Made by a program: the position numbers and the translations under genes
DNA from: CAWAWP01 sp963841205
GTDB lineage: Bacteria > Chloroflexota > Ktedonobacteria > Ktedonobacterales > JADMIN01
Length of the DNA stretch: 64,000 nt
Direction of reading: 5' to 3'
Assembly (NCBI GenBank): GCA_963841205.1
Contig: CAWJCH010000011.1
Coordinates: 223,511-287,510, forward strand
Notes under the pieces: generated by a model
Seen by the model: the letters and a program-made list of their open reading frames with translations, nothing else
What the model was told of the DNA's origin: nothing
The model's database searches: none
In this document: in pieces, positions 1 to 7,799 of the stretch
Layout: each line of letters starts with the position of its first letter
How positions within the stretch are numbered: the stretch's first letter is position 1

Positions 1-631
1 CGACTACACCCTTGGCGGTAGCACGGTTAACTCGCCCGTCTTCATCAACCCCAAAGTGCTGATCAGCAATCCCGCCGCGCTCCGCGTCGCCGCCAAGCTG
101 ATGCTACAAGAGGTCACGCTGGCGCAGTCGCTGCTCCGCCCCAAGGTCCAGCAGTACGACTACGTTGCCGGCGTTCCCGTCGGCGGCCTCCTCCTCGCCA
201 CCGCCTATGCGCTCGAGTCCAACACGCCGCTGATCTACCCCCGCTCGAAGCCCGAAGGAACCGGCGCCCGCGGCATCGAAGGGCGCTTCCAACCAGGCTC
301 GCGGGCGCTCCTGATCGACGATCTCGTCACCGGCGGCAGCAGCCTCGCCGAGACGGCGATGTTCATGGCCGAGCACGGCGTCACCGTCCACGACGCCGTC
401 GTCCTAGTGGACCGTGAACAAGGCGCGGCGCAGCGCCTCAAGCACGCCGGCATCAACCTGATCAGCATCCTCAAGCTCGACGTGATGATGAACCTGTATC
501 GCTCCAGTGGCCTCCTCGATGAGGAGCAGCACGAAAGCTACGTCGCCTACGTGCGCGCCACCCGCCCCGCCGCCCCCGACCACATGCTTGGCTACATCGA
601 GACCTCCATCGAGAGCGGCGAAGACGCATAG
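1..631 (+). CDS. pyrE: Orotate phosphoribosyltransferase-like protein, 5' end missing
   Basis: Open at the left edge: the frame is already coding at base 2 (DYTLGGSTVNSPVF...), so the true start lies outside the window. The PRPP-binding signature of type I phosphoribosyltransferases is clear (ALLIDDLVTGGSS, about residue 100 of the visible part). The upstream substrate loop and a C-terminal helix region fit OPRT, which joins orotate and PRPP to give orotidine-5'-phosphate in pyrimidine synthesis. Another type I phosphoribosyltransferase is possible because the N-terminal third is not visible. The stop is a TAG at 629-631. About 130 bases of apparently non-coding sequence follow. Confidence 0.8.
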   Translation, partial: DYTLGGSTVNSPVFINPKVLISNPAALRVAAKLMLQEVTLAQSLLRPKVQQYDYVAGVPVGGLLLATAYALESNTPLIYPRSKPEGTGARGIEGRFQPGSRALLIDDLVTGGSSLAETAMFMAEHGVTVHDAVVLVDREQGAAQRLKHAGINLISILKLDVMMNLYRSSGLLDEEQHESYVAYVRATRPAAPDHMLGYIETSIESGEDA

Positions 632-759
632 TCCAGTCCAGCCTCTGGTGGCTCAATACGTCGCTAGTTGACATTTCCAGCCCTTGCTGGAGAGGGCAAC
701 GCGTTCCTTCAAACGTCCTGTTTCCCCGTAGGTGAGAATGATCATGTGCTTGATGACAT

Positions 760-1611
760 ATGACAACACATGGGCACTGTTCCAAGCTAGCGTTGTGCTA
801 TACTTGCCCCGTCGATGAGCGCCATCTCCAGTTACGGCGCCCTGACTCGACATGCGCACTGCATTCCAATAGGACCTTGCAGCACGAAGCAGCGCACTAC
901 CGTTCTCGCCTGCTCTCCGATGACATAGGCGAGCGCCGCGCAATCTTGCGCACACTGGTTGATTTAGCCTCGATGCAGCATTCCCGCTTCATCGAGGTAT
1001 GCCATCTCCTCATGGACGATCCCGCGCAGCAGGTGCGCAACGACGTTCTGTGGCACCTCTATCGCGATGGCGACCGCGACGATGCGATCGCCGAGGCCAA
1101 GGCGAGAGCGGCACTCTCAGAACCAGCTTTGCGTGGCCGGGCACTGCTCGCACTCGGAACTGTCGGCACGGCGTCGGCAGTCCCTTTGCTCTACGAATAC
1201 TGTCTGGCGGATGAGTCCCCGGCGCTGTGCTCGCTGGCACGTCAAGTCCGCACCGAGGCAGAGCGGCAAGAAGCTCTTCGCCTGAGCCGCGTGTGGCTCC
1301 TGTCTCCGATATATCGACGGCGCGACGAAGCCCTGATGGCCCTTCGCGCTATCTCGACGGCTGAGGCAGAAGAGGAGCCGGCCTATAAGATCTACTCGGA
1401 TACGCTTGTCGCCTGGGCGCTGGGCGCCGCTTCGGCCCGCGTGCTGCCATTCTTGGAAGAACAACTCGAACGTTGTTCTGGCTACGCAGAAGGAGATGAC
1501 ATCGAAAGCGCCATTCGGCGGTTAATGCGGCGACTGGACGGCGGCGTTGCCGCCGATAGGGCTTTCGCCAGCGAACGCAGGCAAGGGTATCTATTGGACA
1601 AGTACTTGTAG
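760..1611 (+). CDS. HEAT-repeat-like hypothetical protein
   Basis: No family recognised with certainty. The predicted 283-residue protein is rich in Ala, Leu, Arg and Glu, with alternating helix-like blocks (for example QQVRNDVLWHLYRDGD, LRGRALLALGTVG). This resembles HEAT/armadillo-type scaffolds that mediate protein contacts. There is no signal peptide and no membrane segment. The first 40 or so residues are Cys/His-rich and look unlike the rest, so the real start may lie downstream, for example the ATG at 973. It converges on the slipin gene, whose stop is about 70 bases away. Confidence 0.5.
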   Translation: MTTHGHCSKLALCYTCPVDERHLQLRRPDSTCALHSNRTLQHEAAHYRSRLLSDDIGERRAILRTLVDLASMQHSRFIEVCHLLMDDPAQQVRNDVLWHLYRDGDRDDAIAEAKARAALSEPALRGRALLALGTVGTASAVPLLYEYCLADESPALCSLARQVRTEAERQEALRLSRVWLLSPIYRRRDEALMALRAISTAEAEEEPAYKIYSDTLVAWALGAASARVLPFLEEQLERCSGYAEGDDIESAIRRLMRRLDGGVAADRAFASERRQGYLLDKYL

Positions 1612-1679
1612 GCGAATAGGGCGAACTCACGTCAAGCAAGGCGTCGTGCGAGATTTCGCCCCCTATACCCTGCTTACGA

Positions 1680-2534
1680 CTACTGTAGTGTCCCGGGTGT
1701 CCCCGGCGTCTGGGGCGGCACGAGCGGCTGCGTTGGCGCTGCGGGAGTCGCCGTCGGCGCGATGCCGGCACTGCGACGCAGAATCTCCCCCAGCGGCTCC
1801 AGAAGATCGATCGGCAGCGGGAACACAATCGTCGAGTTCTTCTCGACCGCGATCTCTGTGAGCGTCTGCAGGTAGCGCAGTTGGAGCGCCGCAGGCTCGG
1901 TGGAGATCAAGTGCGCCGCGTCGGCCAGCGTCTGCGCCGCCTGAAATTCACCCTGTGCCAGCAGCACCTTGGCGCGCTTCTCGCGCTCGGCCTCGGCCTG
2001 CTTCGCCATCGCCCGCTGCATCGTCGACGGCAGCTCAACGTCCTTCACCTCGACCGTCGTCACCTTGATGCCCCAGCGCTCGGTGCTCTCGTCGATGATC
2101 TTCTGGACGGCTTTGTTGATGTCCTCGCGATCGGTCAACAGCTGGTCGAGCATCGACTGGCCGATAACGCTCCGCAGCGTCGTCTGCGCGATCTGGATCG
2201 TCGCACGGTAGTAGTCGAGCACGTTATTGACCGCCGAGTTCGGGTTGACCACGTAGAAGTAGACGACCGCGCTGACCTTCACCGTGACGTTGTCGCGCGT
2301 GACGCTCTCCTGCGGCGGCAGCTCGATCGTGATGATGCGCAGGTCGATCTTGCGCATTGAGCTGATGAAGGGCGGCACCCAGAAGACGCCCGGCCCCTTC
2401 GCGCCGATCAGCCGCCCGAGCACGAAGATGACGCCCCGTTCGTACTGGTTGACCACGCGCAGACCCGAGAGGGTGAAGAGCACGATGACGGCTAAGACGA
2501 TGCCGCCGGTGATGAGGAGCGTTTGTTGATCCAT
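1680..2534 (-). CDS. Slipin (stomatin-like SPFH-domain membrane protein)
   Basis: 284 residues. The N-terminus has one membrane helix (residues about 5-25), followed by the SPFH motif block NQYERGVIFVLGRL and the family run GPGVFWVPPF. Then come the typical SVTRDNVTV and VKDVELP segments and an Ala/Glu/Lys-rich coiled coil (QRAMAKQAEAEREKRAK). Slipins form oligomers at the inner face of the membrane. The start was set at the ATG at 2534, because a GGAGG stands 8 bases upstream; an upstream in-frame extension lacks such a site. It lies 81 bases behind nfeD on the same strand, the usual partner arrangement. The last 30 residues are Pro/Thr-rich rather than the hydrophobic tail cut by NfeD protease in archaea. 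Confidence 0.9.
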   Translation of the reverse strand: MDQQTLLITGGIVLAVIVLFTLSGLRVVNQYERGVIFVLGRLIGAKGPGVFWVPPFISSMRKIDLRIITIELPPQESVTRDNVTVKVSAVVYFYVVNPNSAVNNVLDYYRATIQIAQTTLRSVIGQSMLDQLLTDREDINKAVQKIIDESTERWGIKVTTVEVKDVELPSTMQRAMAKQAEAEREKRAKVLLAQGEFQAAQTLADAAHLISTEPAALQLRYLQTLTEIAVEKNSTIVFPLPIDLLEPLGEILRRSAGIAPTATPAAPTQPLVPPQTPGTPGTLQ

Positions 2535-2615
2535 GCCACAATACCTCCGCCTAACCCCAACTACAGAACATAAGACCACCTGTGCGGTACGTGCGTCATG
2601 AGAGATAACGGCGCA

Positions 2616-3992
2616 TCACCCGCGCCCCAGCGGCAGTGGCTCGACGACCAGCGTCAGCCCCTCCACCTTCTTGACGCGCATGACCATATCCTCCTCGAAG
2701 CGTATATTGCTCGCGGCGGCCCTGAAGCCCAAGCGCGCCGACCAGTCTTCGCCGAGCACGCGCACACGCCCCGGCGCGTCGCCTGGACCGATCGCCTCAA
2801 TCACTGTCGCCGTCTTGCCGAGCAGCCCTTCGGCCCCGCTGAGCTTCGGCCCGCCTTTCGACCGCACGGCATAGAGAATCACGACAAGTGAGCAGAGGCC
2901 AACCGCCGCCGCCGCCCCAGAGATGAGCAGCGGGTCCACCCCCGTGCCGCCCGTCTCCGAGCCGCTGTCGAAGAAGATCAGCGAGCCCACTACTAGCGCG
3001 ATCAGCGCGCCGACCGTGAGGACGCCGTGGGTCGGCACCCGCACGTCGATGGCGAGCAGGACGATGGCGAGCAGCATCAGCAGCAGGCCGGTCCAGTTGG
3101 GATTGATCGCCTGCGAACCGAAGAGAAAGAGCAGCAGCACGAGCGCGCCGATGGTGCCGGGTACGATGGCGCCAGGATGCGCCAATTCCAGATATATGCA
3201 GATCGCGGCGATGATGAAGAGGATGAAAAGCAGCGTCGGATCGAAGAGCAGCGTCTCCAGCTGGTTAGCGAGGGTCGGCTGCAGCTCGTTGACTGAGAGG
3301 CCAGCAGTATGGAGCGTGAACGCCGCGCCGCTGGCGAAGTGGCCGAGGTAGCCGTCGAGCTTTTGTAGCAGGTCATGCTGCGAGTCCGCGTCGAGGTTGA
3401 CGAGGTCGTCGCTCAGCGCCTCGGCGTCGCTGTACGATGCGGCGGTTTCCACGGTCTGCACGGCGTCGTCGGTGCTGCGCCCGTAAGAGGTCTGGATGCC
3501 GCGCACCTGCGCTTCGAGGTCGTTTTTGAGCTTGCGATCCTCCGTCGCCGGGATGTCCGCGCCGGTGCTGTCAACAGGGCTGGCGGCGCCGATGCGCGTA
3601 TCCGGCGCCATCGCCACGATCGGCGCGGCGAGCGCCACGAACGTCCCAGCCGAGCCGGCGCGACCGCCCGACGGTGCGATGTAAGCGACGATCGGGACGG
3701 TGCTCGCCAACTCCTTCTGCACGATCAGCTTCATGGAGTCGAGATCGCCGCCGGGAGTATCCAGATCGATGAGCAGCATCGCCGCGCCATCGCCCTGCGC
3801 TGTGTCTATGGCGTCGGTGAGGAAGCGTGCCGAGGCGGGATCGACGTCCCGCTGGAAGGTGACGAGGTCGAGGTGCGGGTCCTCCGCCCGCGCAACTGGG
3901 CTGCTGACGAGGAGACTGAGTGCGGCGAGCGCCAGGCAACACAGGCCCGCTAGCGACGCGAAGGGTCGAAGCGAGATGACATGACGCGCCAC
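2616..3992 (-). CDS. NfeD family membrane-bound serine protease (ClpP-like domain plus NfeD)
   Basis: 458 residues from the GTG at 3992, chosen for the GGGAGG 9 bases upstream and a signal peptide that starts at once (ASLAGLCCLALAALSLL). A ClpP-class protease domain follows: TPGGDLD, then PSGGRAGSAGT with the likely nucleophile Ser114, and Lys154 or Lys156 as the general base by analogy with archaeal 1510-N. Next are four to five membrane helices (about 255-400) and a C-terminal NfeD OB-fold (GLLGKTATVIEAI to the end). NfeD proteases act on their neighbouring stomatin, and a slipin gene follows 81 bases downstream, so the two probably form an operon. A longer reading from 4124 is possible but weak. 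Confidence 0.9.
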   Translation of the reverse strand: MARHVISLRPFASLAGLCCLALAALSLLVSSPVARAEDPHLDLVTFQRDVDPASARFLTDAIDTAQGDGAAMLLIDLDTPGGDLDSMKLIVQKELASTVPIVAYIAPSGGRAGSAGTFVALAAPIVAMAPDTRIGAASPVDSTGADIPATEDRKLKNDLEAQVRGIQTSYGRSTDDAVQTVETAASYSDAEALSDDLVNLDADSQHDLLQKLDGYLGHFASGAAFTLHTAGLSVNELQPTLANQLETLLFDPTLLFILFIIAAICIYLELAHPGAIVPGTIGALVLLLFLFGSQAINPNWTGLLLMLLAIVLLAIDVRVPTHGVLTVGALIALVVGSLIFFDSGSETGGTGVDPLLISGAAAAVGLCSLVVILYAVRSKGGPKLSGAEGLLGKTATVIEAIGPGDAPGRVRVLGEDWSARLGFRAAASNIRFEEDMVMRVKKVEGLTLVVEPLPLGRG

Positions 3993-4293
3993 GCGGTAGC
4001 TCCCTCCCCACTGGCTCACTCGTGAGCACTCCACCTTGCGCCTCGGTTCCTCGACCTTCACCTCTGAGTATAGTCCGCTTGTCGAGTCGCTCATGCCCGT
4101 CTGCATTATGCTCCCACGGCTCACCCGCCACCATGATCTACGGACGACGCTGCAGCCGCGTTCGCGGTCAAGCGCCCGTCAAGGCGAGCGGCAACACCTT
4201 CGACGACGGCGGTATACTTGAGGGCGGTAAACTCTAGAGGCGCACGGGGACTGCGGGCAACGTAGCCCGCGCGAGATAAGGGAGCGAATTCGA

Positions 4294-5727
4294 GTGACGA
4301 CAGAGAGCAATCAGTTCGACGTGACGGTGATCGGTGCAGGCATCGGCGGCTACGTGGCGGCGATCCGCGCGGCGCAGCTCGGTGCGCGCGTGGCGATCGT
4401 CGAGAAGCAGTACATCGGCGGCACCTGCCTCAACGTGGGCTGCATCCCCTCGAAGGCGTTGCTGCACGTCGCCCAGGTCTATTCTCAGTTCGACGAGCTG
4501 AGCAAGCTGGGCATCCAAGTGCAGGCGAAGCCCGAATTCGACATGCGCGTGGCGGTGGCCTTCAAGGATAAGGTGGTGAAGCAGCTCACCGGCGGCGTCG
4601 CCCAACTGCTCAAGGCCAACGGCGTGGCGGTCTTCGAGGGCGCAGCGGACGTGCTCTCGCCGACGCAGGTGCGCGTGGCGATGCAGGACGGCTCGACCCG
4701 CGACCTGACCACCACGAAGCTGATCCTGGCGAACGGCTCGGCGACGATCAAGCCGCCCTTCCCCGGCATCGACGGGCGCAACGTGATCTTCAGTGACGAC
4801 GCGATGAATATGCCCAAGGTGCCAGCGAGCCTCGTGTGCATCGGCGGCGGCGTGATCGCGGTGGAGCTGGCCTGCATGTTCGCGGCGCTCGGCACGAAGG
4901 TCACTATCGTCGAGATGTTGCCCTCGATCATCGCCAACGAGGATGAGGAGGTCGTCAAGGCTCTGACGCGGTCGCTCACCCGTCGCGGCGTCGAGATCGC
5001 CGTCGGTGCGCGGGTCGAGTCCATCGCGGACGCGGGCGATCAGAAGCGCGTGACCGCGACCACGGCTGAAGGCACCAAGACCTTCGATGGCGAGTACGTG
5101 CTGGTGGCGGTCGGGCGCAAGGCGAATCCGGCGGGGCTGGAGAAGCTGATTGGCGCTGGCCTGGCAATGGATCGCGGCCGTGTCGTCGCCAACGAGCGCA
5201 TGGAGACGAATCTGCCCAACGTCTACGCCATCGGCGACCTCGTCGGGCGGACGTGGCTGGCGCATGTGGCCGAGACCGAGGGCGAGATCGCCGCGGAGAA
5301 CGCGATGGGCCATGAGGCAACGATGGATTACACCGTCGTACCGCGCCCGATCTTCACCTTCCCCGAGATCGCCTCGGTCGGGCTGACGGAGGCGCAGGCC
5401 CGCGCGAAGGGCGGCACGGTCCACGCGGAGAAGTTCCCCTGGGCCGCCAACGGCAAGGCGCTGGCGACGGACGAGTCCGAAGGCTTCACGAAGGTGATCC
5501 TTGGCGAGTATGGCGAGATCCTCGGCGCGGCGATCTTCGGGCCAGACGCGACGAACCTGATCACCGAGTTCTCGCTGGCGATGCGCTCCGAACTGACGGC
5601 GGACGAGGTGGTGTCGACGATCCACCCGCACCCGACCTACAGCGAAGCGCTCCGCGAGGCAACACTGGCGGCGGAGCAGCGCCCGATCCACATCTACCTG
5701 CGCTCGGCGGCAACAGCGCGTCGATAG
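4294..5727 (+). CDS. lpdA: Dihydrolipoyl dehydrogenase (E3)
   Basis: 477 residues starting at a GTG with GGGAG 9 bases upstream. All E3 motifs are present: FAD-binding VIGAGIGGYVAAIRAA, redox-active disulfide Cys45/Cys50 in GGTCLNVGCIPSK, NAD-binding GGGVIAVELA, FAD-binding YAIGDLVG, and the C-terminal catalytic His-Glu pair in IHPHPTYSEAL. E3 reoxidises dihydrolipoamide in 2-oxoacid dehydrogenase complexes and the glycine cleavage system, passing electrons to NAD. No E1 or E2 gene is nearby, so which complex it serves cannot be told. A long open frame on the opposite strand is a GC-bias shadow. The gene is intact and followed by TnpB remnants. Confidence 0.95.
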   Translation: MTTESNQFDVTVIGAGIGGYVAAIRAAQLGARVAIVEKQYIGGTCLNVGCIPSKALLHVAQVYSQFDELSKLGIQVQAKPEFDMRVAVAFKDKVVKQLTGGVAQLLKANGVAVFEGAADVLSPTQVRVAMQDGSTRDLTTTKLILANGSATIKPPFPGIDGRNVIFSDDAMNMPKVPASLVCIGGGVIAVELACMFAALGTKVTIVEMLPSIIANEDEEVVKALTRSLTRRGVEIAVGARVESIADAGDQKRVTATTAEGTKTFDGEYVLVAVGRKANPAGLEKLIGAGLAMDRGRVVANERMETNLPNVYAIGDLVGRTWLAHVAETEGEIAAENAMGHEATMDYTVVPRPIFTFPEIASVGLTEAQARAKGGTVHAEKFPWAANGKALATDESEGFTKVILGEYGEILGAAIFGPDATNLITEFSLAMRSELTADEVVSTIHPHPTYSEALREATLAAEQRPIHIYLRSAATARR

Positions 5728-6102
5728 TCTTCGCCTTTTGACACTCCACACGGGCTAAAGCCCGATGGATTCTCGCTTCACCACAGCGGCCAACGCCTCT
5801 GCTCCACGAAGGGCCTGCCCGGCCCGGAAAATGTTGCGGGCCGCGTTCGCATCGCGGTCCAGCCCCAGCCCGCAGGCGGGACAGACGTGGGTGCGCACGC
5901 TCAACGATTTGGGCACGCGCTCCCCACACCCGCTACAGTCCTGGCTGGTGTACTGCGCGGGAACAACGACCACCCGACGCCCGGCGCAGGCTGCCTTGGC
6001 GGCGAGGATGGCCCGAAACTGCGCGCAGCCCGCGTCCGAAATGGACTTGGCGAGATGGCGATTCCGTACCAGGGTGGCGACCCGCACGTCTTCGAGATAA
6101 AT

Positions 6103-6124
6103 GGTGTCGTACTGGTGTCGTACT
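6103..6124. repeat. 11-base tandem duplication breaking tnpB
   Basis: Two adjacent copies of ggtgtcgtact (6103-6113 and 6114-6124). The frame before and after differs by exactly 11 bases, so this duplication alone explains that frameshift in tnpB. Confidence 0.9.
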
Positions 6125-6638
6125 GGTGCAACAGCATGAGTGCGGTCTTGTGGTGAAAGTCGGCGCGCTGGCGCTGCACTGTTTGATGTTGCTTGCCCAA
6201 TAGCTTGACCGCTTTGCACCTGCGGTTGCTGCCCTTCTTGCGACGGCTCACCCGTTTGTTGGCCTTGGCCAGCTGCTTCTCACCCCGACGATGCAGGCGT
6301 GGGTTCTCTACCACCGCTCCACCAGCGGTGACGAGAAAGACTTTCAGCCCGACATCAATGCCCGTCTCGCGCCCGGTGGGCGGAAGCGGCTGGGCAGGTA
6401 CCGCAGCGCAGGAGATGATAGCGTACCAGCCATCCGCCTCTTGAGCGATCGTGACGGTTTTGGGTACGCCTTCCAGTGGACGGGACCAGCGGACGGCGAT
6501 ACGCCCAATCTTCGACAAGACCAGGAAGCCAGTGTCCAGCCGCGCACCGTTGCCATACTCCTTGTAGGTGAAGGAGTGGTAGCGGTCGCGCCCGTGAAAG
6601 CGCGGGAATCCGGGGGTTTGCCCTGCCTTGACCCGCCG

Positions 6639-6712
6639 GAAGAAGGCTTGATAGTCGTGTCGAGGCGCGAGCAGTGAAGAAGGCTTGCTAGGTCGTGTCG
6701 AGGCGCGCCAGC
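6639..6712. repeat. Imperfect 37-base tandem duplication in tnpB
   Basis: The segment beginning gaagaaggcttg at 6639 recurs at 6676 (about 32 matching bases, with a one-base indel). On the coding strand the first-read copy has TAG where a Tyr codon is expected (LDTT-stop-QAFF). A 37-base shift reconnects the frames on the two sides. Confidence 0.8.
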
Positions 6713-6955
6713 ACGTCTTGCAAGACGTGGCTGTGGATGGCGGCATACTCCAGCATCTCCGCACGAAAGGTCCTGCAACTCCGCTTCTTGCTGGTAGCGC
6801 GAGAGGGTGATGCCACGGCGCCGGGAGGCCGTGATACGCTGCTCCAAAGCCGTGTTGTAGAGCGGGCGACAGCGCCACACCACGCGCGCAAGCTCTCGCT
6901 CCTGCTCGGCAGTTGGCTTGAGTTTGTACTTGTAGACTTTGCGCACGCTCTCCAC

Positions 6956-7094
6956 GTTACCGCTGCTCCGTTACCGCTGCTCCGTTACCGCTGCTCGTTA
7001 CCGCTGCTCCGTTACCGCTGCTCCGTTACCGCTGCTCCGTTACCGCTGCTCCGTTACCGCTGCTCCGTTACCGCTGCTCCGTTACCGCTGCTCC
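6956..7094. repeat. Ten tandem copies of a 14-base unit
   Basis: Unit gttaccgctgctcc, ten head-to-tail copies. All are identical except the third, which has lost one C (13 bases). The array lies between tnpB and the small gene to its right, whose TAA stop falls inside the last unit. It is a plain microsatellite-like array with no spacers, so not CRISPR. Confidence 0.97.
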
Positions 7095-7243
7095 CGCTGC
7101 TGTACGCGCTGCAACTCATCTACGATGAGTCGGTCGAGTACCTGCACCATACGCTCGCCGGTGAGCGCCGCTATCAGTCGCAACGCTCGCAAGGTGCGCG
7201 TCCAGATGCGAATGGTTGTGTACTCAGGTGGCGTTGTGCTCAT
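7082..7243 (-). CDS. Small ribbon-helix-helix-like protein (53 aa)
   Basis: 53 residues, starting MSTTPPEYTTIRIWTRTLRA and continuing with the pattern LIAALTGERMVQVLDRLIVDEL. A short beta strand (TIRIW) followed by two helices fits CopG/RHH DNA-binding proteins such as antitoxins. This is inferred from pattern only. It sits upstream of the tnpB remnant on the same strand, a frequent position for small regulators of IS605-type elements. The stop codon lies inside the 14-base tandem array. The ribosome site upstream of the ATG at 7243 is weak. It could instead be an orphan antitoxin. Confidence 0.6.
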   Translation of the reverse strand: MSTTPPEYTTIRIWTRTLRALRLIAALTGERMVQVLDRLIVDELQRVQQREQR

Positions 7244-7799
7244 GTTGTTATTTTACAACACAACGGGAGGAAGAGGCAAGGGCTAAATCCACGACGCCTA
7301 TCCGCCTGGGCTAGAGCCCCAGCGGCTTGCGGCGGGCTAAAGCCATTTCTCTGTCACGTGGCCCGCATTGGACGGCCCATTAGGGCCACGTGATCTGGGG
7401 CAACGCCACGCAACGTGACACTTCCCCGCCACCTCCTGTGACGCTGTTCACAAAGCTCGACAGGAGGGTCCCACACGCTTGACTCCCCGTTCGGACGCAT
7501 GGTAGCCTGCCAGAAGCGTGCGCGGCTCGCGTCACCTCCTTGGTGGGCGCAACGCTGACCTTGCTGGCGTACGTGCTGCGGTGCTGGCCATCCGCAAGCC
7601 CCCGCGGCGTTCGACGAGTCGGCGTAAAGATTGCATGAGAATTGGATTGGAATCGCCCCGCAACGTAAACACAGGGCGCTCCCGGTGCGTCTAATAGAGT
7701 GGGTGGGCGTTCCGAGGCGATCGGTGTCTGCTCTGGGGATGTGCGGAGTGCTGGCGGTGAGCCACCTGCAGGCGTGGGATACAGGAGAGCGGCACCATC
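7244..7799. other. Intergenic region with inverted repeats
   Basis: No gene seen. It holds several short REP-like pieces of the form gggctaaa-gcc (7291-7345), also found once at the tnpB end near 5748. A 10-base perfect inverted repeat tcacgtggcc/ggccacgtga lies at 7354-7363 and 7384-7393, and a second, cctcctgt/acaggagg, at 7432-7439 and 7460-7467. Either may be a terminator or an element end. Confidence 0.6.

Larger units (their letters stand above)
5755..6955 (-). pseudogene. tnpB: Decayed IS605-type TnpB (OrfB) gene
   Basis: TnpB is the RNA-guided nuclease of IS200/IS605 elements. Recognisable pieces in order are the N-terminal KYKLKPTAEQE block; the middle EYAAIHSHVLQDVLARLD; QAFFRRVKAGQTPGFPRF; the RuvC Asp in GIDVGLKVF; the RuvC Glu in YLEDVRVATLV; a zinc finger CSGCG...CPACG; and the final RuvC Asp in LDRDANAARNI. 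The frame is broken three times: a single-base indel near 6765, an imperfect 37-base tandem duplication (6639-6712) that also brings a TAG, and an 11-base tandem duplication (6103-6124). Removing one copy of each duplication restores the frame, which I checked by codon phase. No TnpA is nearby, so the copy is not mobile. Confidence 0.92.

Noticed and set aside
4234..5751. A 505-codon open frame on the minus strand opposite lpdA
   Set aside because: It is His/Arg/Asp/Leu-rich with no ribosome site or family. It is a shadow of the GC-rich codon pattern of the real gene.
6956..7094. CRISPR-like array
   Set aside because: The units are directly adjacent with no spacers and only 14 bases long; no cas genes are near.
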